64,000 bases of DNA from Isoetes taiwanensis (taxonomy: Eukaryota; Streptophyta; Lycopodiopsida; Isoetales; Isoetaceae), in assembly GCA_021234155.1 (NCBI GenBank), contig JAJEKV010000008.1:21216487-21280486 (forward strand). Reading direction: 5' to 3'. Each line of letters starts with the position of its first letter. Position 1 is the first letter of the stretch. A program made the position numbers and the translations under genes. Below are positions 38,246 to 49,130 of the stretch, piece after piece. The notes beneath the pieces were generated by a model. That model saw only the letters and a program-made list of their open reading frames with translations. It searched no databases and was not told the DNA's origin.

Positions 38246-38605
38246 GAAGTATTGCTCGTAGGACTTTTGGGATGCTTAGAATCCAAAATGGGGACTCAAA
38301 AATGACGTATTTACAACATTTTAGGGGTCTGGGGGCGAAACTCTAGTGAGAGAATAGGGAGAGAGAAGTGTTGCTTGTAAGACGTGTTGGACGCTTAGAA
38401 TCCAAAATGGGGACTCAAAAACGATGTACACACAACATTTTGGGGGCCTGGGAGCAAAACCCTAGTGAGAGAATAGGCAGGGGAGAAGTGTTACGCGTAG
38501 GACATTTTCGATGCTCAAAATAAGAAACGGGACTAAGAAACGATAAACATACAACATTTTGAGGTTTGAAAGCAAAACCCTAGTGAGAGAATATGGATCA
38601 AAATT
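38246..38605 (+). repeat. Three tandem monomers of 119-120 bp
   Basis: Units start at 38,246, 38,365 and 38,485 (GAAGTATTGCTCGTAGGAC, GAAGTGTTGCTTGTAAGAC, GAAGTGTTACGCGTAGGAC). Each has a block like GCTTAGAATCCAAAATGGGG, an ACAACATTTT block and ends near ACCCTAGTGAGAGAATA; the third is more diverged. A related single block (GCTTAGAATCCAATTTGGGG, TTTTGGGCGTTTGGGG, CTAGAGAGAGA) lies at 49,030-49,130 at the right-hand end of LINE copy 2, on the same strand. This suggests a repeated 5' region of a LINE family. The left palindrome arm at 1-66 matches the first unit. Confidence 0.85.
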
Positions 38606-40715
38606 TAACCCTAGAGAGAGAATGCCCCTGGCGCTAGAGAGATGGTGGTCAGGTGCTAGTGAGAGAGTGGGTAGACACCAGTGAGGGAAAGGGCAATGAA
38701 AAACCTTAGCATTAATGATTACTAAAAAATGAAAATCGACAGTTTCTAAAAAGAAGCAATTAGTGTTGTTGGTCCGAGATTTGAAGGCGCACGCCCAACC
38801 AACGCCAGTAACAAGTGTGTGTCTGATGAGACTAATCATAGAGCTCTGTTTGATGGCAATTATGCATTGCATACAAAGCCTTCCAACCTGCAATGCATAT
38901 TGGTTGTAAAATCGATACCGAGATACTTGTATGTTAATTGACCCTGATATTTGAAAGTGAAAATCATTGAAATACTCCTAAACTTTGGCTTTTTCCCAAA
39001 ATGCCTCTATAGTTTTTAAAAATACCAAAGGGTATGTGGTCAATATAAATATTGTTTTTTCATCAAACTAGTAACAGTGCCCGGCATTGCGGGGCTTTAG
39101 CTAGAACATGTTATGTGGACATGGATGTATAAATAGCAAAAGGCTTGTTCCCTTAATTTGTTTGTTAGTCATGCGTGAAAGAATTGATCGTTAGATTTGT
39201 CAATGCGACATGGCAATGTGGATGAAATGTTCCATTCATAGATTGATTATCAACATAAAACATGGATATGGTTTTTTTTCAAGCTTGTTCTTTTTGTTTT
39301 ATGTTGTTATTCTCTGTCACTTGAACTTTGGACTAAAGAACCACAAAGAATTTGTAAAAAAACCACAATCAATTTGTAAGGTGTATCATCATTGGGCTTG
39401 GCAATGGCATTTAAAAAGGATGTTGTTACAATATAAACAACATGCCCTGTATACGATGGCACTTGGACATGGGCCAATATTAGAACATATAGCTATTAAT
39501 GAAATTATGGGTTTGGAACTTAGTTATGTCTACATAGTTGGGGGTTTGATATTACACTTTTATAGCAATGATATGTAATATAGACCATTGAAATGAAGAT
39601 AATCGTATGGTTTTTTCAAGTGTAAATACATGCCATTTCATCCAAATTAGAAGTTTGCTTTTAAATGAACTTACCTTTAATGGATAGGTGATGTAAAAAC
39701 TCATTGAATTGTTTGAGTTATAGAGTGGACATTGCAATATTTGAATCACGAAGCTTCTAAAACCCTTAGTGGTTTTGATCTACAATGTCACAATATCAGC
39801 ACATCTGTATTTTTTTCACTTAACGAGATGAATAAAAGTCACATAACCATGAAGGCCAACATCATTCTCATTGTATTCTGCAGCTTCAACGAATGACCAC
39901 AAATCGAAACTCCTCCTTTATGCATTGTTACTTCACTTATGATGCTACTCAAACCAAATCGGCCTTCCTTAGGCCAAATTGACACCTTGTGCAATTTCAA
40001 CCTCACCTCCAAGTAGGCCAAACTATCTTTTATATATCCCAGTAATGCAAACCACCATGCCTTTTTTACAAATACATCAGATCCTACGTCTAGCCATAAA
40101 AAACTTAGTGGTGAAGTTTTTGAAGAGCCCGAATGAGAAATCCTCCTTGTTCTACCACCCTTCTAGCAAAAATTCTAAACTACATAAGGCCTCGGCCAAT
40201 TTGCAAGTTTTTTTTCTTCGTGATCCGAAAGATATAATAATAATAATTTATTAATCATGCCCATGTTGGACCATGACGGTCCTGGAGCAAGTTGTACAAC
40301 TATTTGAGTTTTGACAAGCAAATTGGGCGTGTTTCAGTTGCTTTGAGGTAGAAACCTCGTGCAAGAGGGTCTATATCTAGCAAAGAAGAGAAATTTCGTG
40401 TGCCACAATATTGAACTTCAAGCAAAACTCTGAGTAAGCTAGGCAATGTAAGAGTAGAACAGAGTGAAAAGCAGCCAACAGATCATATTATCAAAGAGGA
40501 CAGTTAGATTTTTCCCACTAGAAACATGGTAGTAGAATCCCCTCAAATTGCAGTCCTTGAGGTGGAAATGGTCTGCAGTATCCGATAATGGATATAGGGC
40601 AATTATCTTTAAGGGATCTAATGATCCCTCCCCAAAATTTTTTTGAAGAACGTGTTTTACTTCATATTATACACTCAAAATATTACAAAGTACTTCAAGA
40701 AGTAAGAAATGTCCC
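38606..40715. other. No gene seen
   Basis: AT-rich. Open frames at 38,462-38,893 (minus) and 39,210-39,578 (plus) have no domain or codon pattern I would defend; the first overlaps the tandem monomers. Confidence 0.45.
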
Positions 40716-41225
40716 TTAAGCATCAATCACTTTTAGATGATCACTCCATATTGGAATTTTAATACGATCAGGCCAATTGGAGATCTGAAAGCAATTATAC
40801 AACTTCTTACGAATTTCTTGAAGCACCACCTGAGAAGAAATACGCTTATCATAAAAGACCTTTCTTCGCCTTCGCTTCCATACACTCCATATTAGCCAAG
40901 ACTTTGCCATGTGAAATGCAATCCACTGATTTGGATAAATACCCAAAAGAAAGTGCTGACTATCCAAAGATACTCCAAAAAGAGAATGCAGCCAGGACCT
41001 AAGACTACTCAGCTCTGCACACAAATATAAACAGTGCTCCAATGTTTCAATGCACCGCTCACACATTGGGCAAAGTGGGCTTACTCCCGGCTTAAAGCGA
41101 TGAACCATCTCAGATCCCTCCCCAAAATTGAATGGAAAATTGTGGAATTCTGATATAGAAGAAGAGGAGACGATCGAGGAAGCAGATAATGCAGTTACAA
41201 AGAACTTCTTCACCCCACTTCCCAC
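40716..41225 (-). pseudogene. LINE remnant: reverse-transcriptase zinc-binding (zf-RVT) C-terminal domain
   Basis: The last domain of many plant LINE polyproteins follows the reverse transcriptase and carries a zinc-binding knuckle. Here a 169-codon frame reads FKPGVSPLCPMCERCIETLE then HCLYLC, that is C-x2-C...H-x4-C, followed by SWLHSLFGVSLDSQ and a WLIWSVWKRRRRKVF block. Both blocks are typical of zf-RVT tails (the 'W..W..RN...F' region). The stop at 40,716 follows IWSDHLKVIDA. No reverse-transcriptase core is seen upstream (to the right), so the element is truncated. It differs from the LINE family at 44.6-50.7 kb. Confidence 0.8.
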
Positions 41226-41297
41226 GAATAAAACAAGGTGCTGTGCACGAAAGGTTGCCCTTCTGTGATCCGAGAGTGTGTTTGCATGCTTTTTTTT

Positions 41298-41391
41298 TTG
41301 TTGTTTCGTAATGGATCTTTTTTGTTTAATATCGAGCCTTCGTTTTGTTGTTTCATAATGGATCTTCTTTGTTTAATATCGAGCCTTCTAA
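41298..41391 (+). repeat. Two-copy tandem repeat, period 47
   Basis: TTGTTGTTTCGTAATGGATC is followed by a T-rich run and AATATCGAGCCTTC; the same unit recurs 47 bases later with three differences. Confidence 0.9.
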
Positions 41392-42499
41392 ATGCTACAA
41401 ACATAGGAATTCGTTTTCATAGCCCAGAAGTTCTTAGATTTCATAACTTGTGAGGTTAATTCATACAACTACAAAAAAAAAAAAAGAGAAGAAAAAATAC
41501 GGATAACTTCATTGTGATTAAGCATACATTGACCCTCATGCATTAGAATAGAAAATATTCAGTTGGTCATTTTTTCTCATTTGCACCTAAAGACAGAATA
41601 TCTTCTAGCAAAAAGAACACTTTTTATGAAACTTTAAAATAACTGCCCACAAACTTCAGCTCCACAAAAGGAATGATCTTCAACAATAACATGTAGTCCT
41701 TAAGGAGAAGATGACATCCTTTTTAGAGCAAATAGATATTTTCTTTTGGTTAAGTATGGTGCTTCCATGCCCTATGTTGTGGTGCTTCTATGACCATTCT
41801 TATTTCTTGTGCTTTTTGGGCATCCCTTGGGTGCACAATTTCCTTACTTTTCATGGTTGCATTTGAGTGCTCAAGAATTTAAAAACCATTGAATCACAAA
41901 AAATCTTAAGGTAGCATCAAACTTTCCATAGAAATTCAGGCAATATCTTTTCCTCATAGACTAGGTTATGAAAGCAACTGATGATTGTGAATCTCCCACA
42001 TTTTTGTACTGCAATGTTACGCACCATAACCCCATAATTGTTATGCCACATTTATAATAATCATGTCTCATATATGCAAAACGTCTCGATTCCCAAGTAT
42101 TTTAGAAAGTAAACAAAGGAACAATTTGGCTCCTTCGTTTGTTCCTTCTAGCATGTGTAAGTTACAATTTTTGAGAGATATAAATTGTTTGCATAAGGAA
42201 TCGATCAGTAAAATAAGGGAGATATGATAAGACTGGTTAGGATAAAATAAAACTATATCAGTGGCATAAATCATGTGAATTGGTCAAGGTTTTATCCATT
42301 GGATATATTTTCTTGTTTGTTTTGCTTGGCTGCTTTTCGTTTATTCTATTTTGTTGTTTTTGTTCAAAGCCATAAACCTGCTACAACTCCATGTCCGAGG
42401 CAATAAGCCAATAACAAATTGGAGTTCACATAAAAGCTCAATGAATGTAGGCAAAATAAGTCTAGCAGAATAACTAGAAATCCAAATTGTAAGTCATTG

Positions 42500-42870
42500 A
42501 TTGAACTGTAGTTACCTCAATAATAAGAAATCTCAATGCGAATGCCATAAAATTTATATCCAGGCAATGGGGCAAGAATTCTGAATATTGGAAGGATGTT
42601 AATGACTCTCTATTAACCGCAGGATCTAAAGGAATCTTTAAAACCAATGAAGATTGCACTGACAATATTTCCAGCAGCGGAAAAAACTGCAATAGCACAC
42701 ATACAAAATTGTTGCATGTTTGCAGGAGCAGGACTTATGATGCTTGTGAACAGAAAAGATACCCAATGGCATAAGCTTGTCCGAGGAAATCCCCAATAAT
42801 AAACTGCAGACAAGACTATGGGACCAATCTATAACAAGCAAAATGAAGGTGCATACTTGTACACAAATCA
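42500..42870 (-). other. Exon-like stretch, gene unknown
   Basis: On the minus strand, a segment from about 42,690 to 42,514 lies between a TGCAG and a GTAACT donor and is open throughout (PAVNRESLTSFQYSEFLPHC then LDINFMAFALRFLIIE). Other frames just upstream read a hydrophobic, membrane-like FSAAGNIVSAIFIGFKDSF. I cannot tell which frame is real and do not recognise the protein. It lies 1.1 kb downstream of the polyprenol-reductase relic on the same strand. Confidence 0.25.
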
Positions 42871-43196
42871 TGCTTGTAATACTTGGCAGTGCGCGATATG
42901 GCTCTTCAATCTGCTTCTGTCAGCAATATTGGACCATTGCAGCAGCTAAACCAAAATACTGGGAAAGAAAGATGGGTCATGGTTACTTGGTTTTAGGGGC
43001 GCAAACCTAAGGGACCCATCTATGCCTGTTACAGATCAAAGATATGGCCTTAGTTCTACCTTGATGTTGTTGCAAGCACTTTAGATCGACGAGTGGGTCA
43101 GATTAACAAGTGGATGAAATAACAAGATAGATTGACAAAAGTATAGGTAAAATTGGTTTGACTTTGAGATTATCGTGTTGTCTTCAATCGTGAAAA

Positions 43197-43404
43197 GCCA
43201 ATTGAGGTATAATGTCTTACAGTTTCCACCAGAAGGGCAGCAAGCCTGTGCCGATCCGTAAAAAGGTATTGCAAAAGCCGATGATTGAAAGCAAAATTGA
43301 AAAGGCAATTAAGATATAATGTTTTACAGTTTCCATCAGAAGGGCTGCAAACATGTGCCGATCAATAAAAGGGTATTGCAAAAGCCGATGATCGAAAGCA
43401 AAAT
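43197..43404 (+). repeat. Two-copy tandem duplication, period 107
   Basis: The blocks TATAATGTCTTACAGTTTCC, CAGAAGGGCAGCAA and GTATTGCAAAAGCCGATGAT recur 107 bases apart with about ten differences. No coding content. Confidence 0.88.
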
Positions 43405-44653
43405 GTATCAGATTTGGCCGATGTCTAAAATCAAGGGAATCTAACAATTTTTTAAAATACAAGGGTATTTTGACAAATAAATTACAAATATAAGGGCATT
43501 TTTGAAAATTTCCCTTTCTTATATTGTTGTACTTGCAATTGTACAGAAAATGTATAAAAGCTATGTTGCTAATGTTCTCTGATTAAGTAGGCTAGTAGTC
43601 TCATATTTGGAGCCACAATATCATGGAGGATGTGTCCTCTATGAAGAATACAAGGTCTCCATTCACTTCTTGTGTTTGATATAAAAACTTGTAAGGATAT
43701 ACTACATCTTATGTCCAAACCACTGAGGACTCTATTGCACCACCAACGTTCTAAACAATATACAATCTCAAGCTTGTCAACTTGGGAGTACAGAAAGAAC
43801 TTGTTTTTTCAATCCATCAAAGCAAACACCAAAACATACTAAGAAAATTGGAAACAAAGCAATCCCACATATTATACTTTTAACACACACGTGATACAAA
43901 TGACCATCTAAAGTTCAGAACAAATTTGCCTTTTAACATATTTCTTCCAATGTTGATTTTTCAGCATATGAAAGGTATAATAGCCTGCCGTGTTCGAGGA
44001 TAATCTTCAAAGTTGTTCAAATACCAAGCATGTGTATCCACTGCAGTTAAGGAGAGGTTTGCAACCTGCAAAAAATTGTCAGATCATTGCTAATGCGTAT
44101 GCAGACAATGAATTGTGGCAGTAAGGAAGCAAAAAATTACCACCCATCCAAATAAAAACCAAGCTATAAGATCTCCACAGCAAATAGCAAGTCCTGCATA
44201 GATGACCTACACCCCATATCATTGATTTAACTAATTTGTATTGAAACCCTTTGAAAGGGGGTGAGTTATTGAAAAGAACAGATAAAAAACTCACAATCTC
44301 TGCGAAGTAGTGAGCTGAAGAAACCATCTCAAACTAGTCACCCCGTGGAATTCCATAACTATGGTTCTCGTTCTGTAGGGTTTTATTATTGCGCAAAGAA
44401 GCCTGCAATTTAAACAAAAGCAATAAAAACAAATTCAAATTCTGCTTGACAGCCAATAGCAGCCAGAAATCCTACTGGAACTTATAAAGATCAACTGTCT
44501 CAGAAAGGGTTGAATGAAGTGCTTACCAAAATTGCATGACATCTTCTTTGATGTATCCAATCCCAACTAGCCAGGACAATTCCAATCCATTGTGGCCATC
44601 CAACCTTCCAATGAATTTTCTTACTGTCCATTTCAACATGCAAACTATTTGTA

Positions 44654-47160
44654 GAAGGAAGGAAGGAAGGAAGGTATTTTTATCTGTCCACGGAGACCAA
44701 TCGGTCTATGGGACCCAATACAAAAGCGCAGCAAGCGGATTACCACCCGGATTAAAAAACTCCCGACCCGAAGGGTTTTCGAGGGAAAAACCGTGGCAGC
44801 AATCAGACTGTTCTAATATACAAAATGCAAAAACACACAAATATATACACTCATGCACCACACCCGTAGTGCCTGATCAGCGGGCAGCCAGGCGGGGGCA
44901 AAGGTGAGCTCGCAGATCCAGTACCTCCTGAATGTATGCGACCCCGAGCACGCATCTTGGCGGTATGTTCATCGGCAAATGTAGGGGCAAGTCCGGCCGT
45001 ACTAAGGGAGCGTGATCCGGCCGGATCGATGGATCGAATCTTTGGGCAACTCACGGAAAGTGTGAGACTCATCCTCAATGGCACCCGCTTTGACAAAGAC
45101 CGACAGAGCCCTGTCTGGCGGGGCCCCCAATCCACCCGCCTGCCTCGATCGCGAAGATGGTGGACACACGTGCGAATGGAGGCAATGAGCTGCTGCTTTT
45201 GGGCATTTGGAACGCAGTAGAGCTGCGGGGGCCCCGCCTTCTTTCGGGTTTGATGTGCTCCTTATAATGGGCGTTTTGACGCTGCTCTAGAGCGGGGGTC
45301 CCGGAGCTTGCCAAGGAAGCAAGTGTCGGTACTCGCGAGGCTATCGGTCGGCCTCGTATTGCGACACTTGCACGCACATGTGCTCATGCACGTTCTATTT
45401 GGCGAACCACTGATCTCTTACCCCTCCAACGGGCCACGAGCGGCTGGGCCCATTGCCACGGCGTAAGCGGTCGCGGGGCCGAGCATCACCCATATTAATC
45501 ACTTTCTGAAAATAGGCGATGTGTCTATCAAGGGCTGCCCACCTGAAGTGGCAAGAATCCGTTTTCTGCAGCGAGAATCGATGGGGGGACTGAAGGTTTC
45601 ACCCCAAGTGCCCGTGCCAAAAATGCCTTCTGCACCTGCTCCAAGTCATTCCAGGTCGCCAAAGAGACGACCAGGCCCCAAACCTCGACCCGTCTGGAAG
45701 GACAAAGCTCGACCCGGTTCAAAACAAATGTGACCGATGGCCCCAATCATAGAGCTCCCGCGGGTGATCAAGTATTCCCCGCATGGCATAAAAGCTTTCC
45801 AACCTCTTGTCACCCCGCAAGCGGATGGACGCCTTCCAATAGAGCGAGGAGGGGAACTCCACCCCTAGGTACTTGTAGGTGGGCGTGACCTCCACAGTAT
45901 CCCCGATATGTGAGTCTGCGAGGGGCGTGGGGTGGCATGAAGAATATGAGAACCACCGTCTTGGCCAGATTCACGCCAAGATGTCGTAGCGTTCGAGGCA
46001 TGTGTCTAGGGCATCCGGATGAGACGCCATAGCTTCGGGGTGTGGGCGAGAAGGTCAACATCGCCCGCGCATAGATGAGGCCGGGATGACCCAGTGCAAA
46101 AGTCTGTATGCCATCCCCCATGCTCGAAAGCCCGGTGCTCTAACCGATCAATGTAGAGGCCAAAAGTGTTGGTGAGAGGGGGCAGCCCGGACCCGACATC
46201 GGTGAATGCTTGGCCCGTCGGCCGCATCCTGCCAAAAAACTCTCATACAGGCCTGTATATGGCATTCTGCACGGGCAGCGGCAGCCCATTGACACCAGAT
46301 CTAGCCCATAGCTTTTCCCCGGGACCGTATCAAAAGCCTTCGCGAAGTCCACAAAGCAGCAATACAAGTCCTGCCAATGGTTCCGGCTGTCTTCAATCAG
46401 TTCCCGCAGTGTAAAGGTATGGTCAATCATTGAGTGGTGGGGTCTAAAGCCTCGCTTGTGTGAGGGGCTCGCGACATCTGCCGCCTCGCCCGGCGGGTTA
46501 AGCTGCCGCTTCGAGAATGCCCGATAGCGGTTTGGCAAATCTTGAAGCCCGACCATGATCGTCCAGGTAATTGGCCGGACGGTGTGGGTCGCCCATACTT
46601 GTGAATGGGGACAACCACGCTTGTGGTCCATTGTTGGGGAAACCTTCACCGCAATGCTCGTTGAGCGGGATAGTGAGGATCGCACCGTAGGCCGGCCACG
46701 CCCATTGAGTAACTTCGCCCTTCATACCATCGGTCGTCGTTTGCCTTCCCATTAGCCCGGCCGTTGCGGCCCTCCTCCTCCTCCGAGAACCAATGGGGGC
46801 CATCCCCCGGGGGGGTATGGGCGTCTGGCGTCCACGGTGGGTCATAGAGCTACCGCAAAAACTGCTCCCCTTTGCCTCGTGTGATGTCCCCATAGGTTGG
46901 GCTGGCCTTGACACTCTGGCCAAAAGGTTCGAGGATGAGTGTCCAGCAGGCCGAACATCTCCCCCTCGATGCACGGCAAGATGCAGGTGCCTTTGTCTCC
47001 TTCGGATGGGCACCTGGCGGGTACTGGATCCGTAATGTGATTCGGCTAAAACTGCGTTCTTTACACTCCGCATCAAACCATCGGTTACGCGGAAATGTTG
47101 CTGACCCTGTAGAGGAAAGCATTCTTCTAGCAGATACCGAGCACAAGGATAAAGGAGCGC
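44654..47160 (-). mobile_element. LINE copy 1, 5'-truncated, with reverse-transcriptase relic
   Basis: A non-LTR retrotransposon lies inside the polyprenol-reductase relic in the same orientation. From right to left (5' to 3') it reads NRWFDAECKER (about 47,080), a KYGRPT/NYLDDHGRASRFAKPLSG block (46,500-46,600), then the reverse-transcriptase core GFRPHHSMIDHTFTLRELIE, LYCCFVDFAKAFDTVPG (motif A with Asp) and GCPLSPTL (motif B) at 46,490-46,170. Further left, RVEVWGLVVSLATWNDLEQV, then QKAF (about 45,660), is the tail block shared with 50,486-50,670. Several frame breaks. The 3' end has a conserved hairpin and a GGAA repeat (44,654-44,674; TTCC on the coding strand). Composition is GC-rich and CpG-rich, unlike the flanks. 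Confidence 0.88.
44686..44715 (-). other. LINE copy 1 3'-terminal hairpin
   Basis: AGACC (44,694-44,698) pairs with GGTCT (44,703-44,707) around an AATC loop, with flanking GTCC/GGAC arms (44,686-44,689 and 44,711-44,714). It lies just inside the GGAA microsatellite that ends the element. Such terminal stem-loops in some LINE families are what the reverse transcriptase recognises; here that role is inferred. Confidence 0.75.
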
Positions 47161-47850
47161 TAATTTAGTAACTGTATAATCCAAATAATTAAAATGAACC
47201 AGAACCACGTTTTGTTGACATTTCAACTTGATGTTTAATAACTCTACACGGACACCAAAATTCCATATAAAACATCTATATTTGGCTCTGTTCACTGAAT
47301 ATATCGAAGGGCCTTTCCTCCAATGTTTGATCGAGTTTGACTGTGTGAGACTTCGAAGAATATGCAACCCTGACATTATTTGCCCCTTCAATGTCCTCCC
47401 ACTTGAACTCTTATGCTAATATAATATAAGGTAGAACATATACATCCTAAAGATTTTATTTACTAATTGATTTTAACAAAAACAGACTTAAAAAGAACAT
47501 AATCAAAGAGATGAAGAAAATACATACTTACAATATGCCTGTAATATATGCTATAACATGCATACGGGCATTGATATTCTATTTGAGAACACAATAACTT
47601 TCATATAGCCTCCTAAGGACCTGTGCTTTCATGAGAATCAATGCCAAAACCTTCAAATTACTGTAAGCAATTGGAGCAGCAGAAGGTGACCATGCTAGAC
47701 TACTAGTTAGAAGAAGTATTGTTCTCCATGCCACACCCACTATGTAAAAATGTGCAAAACACCGTTGAGGATCCAAAAACTCAAGCAAAAGATAATTAGA
47801 TCTCTAATAAAGTAGGATTTTAAATATTTGAAGAGTGCAACACCGAAGTT

Positions 47851-49130
47851 GAAGGAAGGAAGGAAGGAAGAGACTTTTAACGTCCACGGAGCCCAATCGG
47901 GCTATGGGACCAGAACAAACAAAGGGGGCGGAAGCCCCACCAGAACCGTGGGCCGAAGCCCAAGCAAAAACCAATCAAAACATGGGGACGAAGCCCCGTT
48001 ACAACAAAACATGGGGACAAAGCCCCGTTATCACTCAAAACCCAGGGCTAGACCAAAACTGCCCAGGGATCAGTTGGCCATTGATCCCTAATGATAGCTC
48101 GACCGCCTCAGACACCTTTGCCCATTTTCTGCAGCGGGCCTCACGGACCCGCACAATTCCTCTTTTCCGTATGCGAGCTGCACCGAGTCAAATCTTCCTG
48201 CACCGAAGGTGGTCCCCTTCAAATGATTGCCATGTCGCAAGACGCGTGCGGCTGAAAAGAGCATTTTGAAAGCAAACCAAGAGATGGCGGGGTGGTCGGG
48301 ACGTCCGCTCCCATCCGGCCGTCTTGAAAAGGATGCCGCCGCATGGATGTGCATCTCCCCGAAAGCAAAAAAAGAGGCCGCCGCTTCCTCGTGGGGCAAA
48401 TCACCCGCCTCCGCAAGGCCCACAATGCGCAGAGAAAGGGCGGTGAGTAAGCTGCGGCCGCATACCGGCCTTCGGGGAGCGGGACCTCACGCCGCGACTG
48501 ACGAGGGGCAAATCCTCCGGAGGAGGCCAGGCGTATATGGAGACCGTGGTCACGGTCATAGGCGCAACCACTCGCCGTGCATGGGAGGGCCCTCAGAAGC
48601 CGCCGGGCCAGACCCCCACTAGAATCGGCCGGCCGCGGCCCCACGGCCATGAGCGCAAAGAATTCTAGTAATCGACCCATCCCCGCCAGCTGGCAACTTG
48701 GCGCGACGCCTCGAGAGTGGCAGTGGCACGGACCGTGTGGATCCCATCAAGTACCCCCGGAGGCAAGCACTGGAGCTGAGCATCAAGGATGTCCAAAGTC
48801 GCAGCTAAAGAGGCATCGGGGACCGGTGGTGTCGAGAAGAGGGCGCCGGGGCCCAAATGATGGGGCTGTCCGGGTAGGGCGCAATCGGGGGTCGAGGGCG
48901 GGACGGATCGCTCGTGCGGAAATGAAATTCTTCTCCCCACGGGTCCCCGCCATACGCTTGATCTTACGCCATGCCGAAACAAGGCAACGCAAAGGGGTGC
49001 TAAGGTTGGACGGGTCTCTCGCCGCCTAGAAGGTGCTTAGAATCCAATTTGGGGGACTCGAAGGCAAGCAGAGCACCTTTTGGGCGTTTGGGGTTTTTGG
49101 CTAGAGAGAGAGATTGTAAACCCTAGAGAC
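47851..49130 (-). mobile_element. LINE-family copy 2 (same 3' end, different body)
   Basis: The 3' end (left) repeats copy 1: a GGAA microsatellite (47,851-47,870), the hairpin at 47,882-47,911 and a GGGG(A/C)..AAGCCCC-rich stretch containing a short tandem repeat (ACATGGGGACGAAGCCCCGT, at about 47,980-48,030). The body (48,090-49,020) is GC- and CpG-rich, with minus-strand frames such as LRCLVSAWRKIKRMAG and GRPDHPAISWFAFKMLFSAA, but no reverse-transcriptase motif. It could be the ORF1 part of the family after an internal deletion, or a non-autonomous relative. The right end (49,030-49,130) resembles the tandem monomers at 38,246-38,605. Confidence 0.7.
47882..47911 (-). other. LINE copy 2 3'-terminal hairpin
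   Basis: AGCCC (47,890-47,894) pairs with GGGCT (47,899-47,903) around the same AATC loop as in copy 1. Relative to copy 1, both bases of the central pair have changed (C-G here, A-T there), which keeps the stem. Confidence 0.78.

Larger units (their letters stand above)
16935..38350 (+). repeat. Right arm of the giant palindrome (well-formed copy)
   Basis: This is the counterpart of 1-16,934. It has ordinary AT-rich, CpG-poor plant composition and holds exons with proper GT/AG borders, such as the MED25 exon at 21,581-21,730, so it is the trustworthy copy. The left arm reaches it again at its far end: the sequence around 38,281-38,345 in the tandem monomer array matches bases 1-66. Whether the left arm continues to the left of this window cannot be seen, so the outer limit at about 38,350 is only where the window cuts the match. 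Confidence 0.9.
43961..47800 (-). pseudogene. Polyprenol reductase (SRD5A3/DFG10 family), exons split by a LINE and carrying stops
   Basis: This ER membrane enzyme reduces polyprenol to dolichol for N-glycosylation. The minus-strand exons follow family order. About 47,800-47,532: PQRCFAHFYIVGVAW, then VLALILMKAQVLRRLYES, then ARMHVIAYITGI. From about 44,645 to 44,527: VGWPQWIGIVLASWDWIHQ, then RRCHAIL. 44,402-44,295: SYGIPRGD, a TAG where the family has Trp, then FEMVSSAHYFAEI. 44,206-44,141: VIYAGLAICCGDLIAWFLFG. 44,065-43,961: [20 protein letters not shown], ending PFIC and TGA. All introns checked have GT/AG borders and the last three exons join in phase. A second TAG follows VLK in the first block. 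The N-terminal exon and the segment after 'YITG' were not found; LINE copy 1 sits in that gap and LINE copy 2 just upstream. Decay is likely, but the two stops are single-base changes that could be sequence errors. Confidence 0.85.

Noticed and set aside
38462-38893. 143-codon minus-strand frame
   Set aside because: It begins in the tandem monomer array, has no domain and is best explained by repeat composition.
48227-49029. Plus-strand open frames of 131 and 150 codons
   Set aside because: They are shadows of a GC-rich LINE-family body that, by its 3' hairpin and microsatellite, is oriented on the minus strand.
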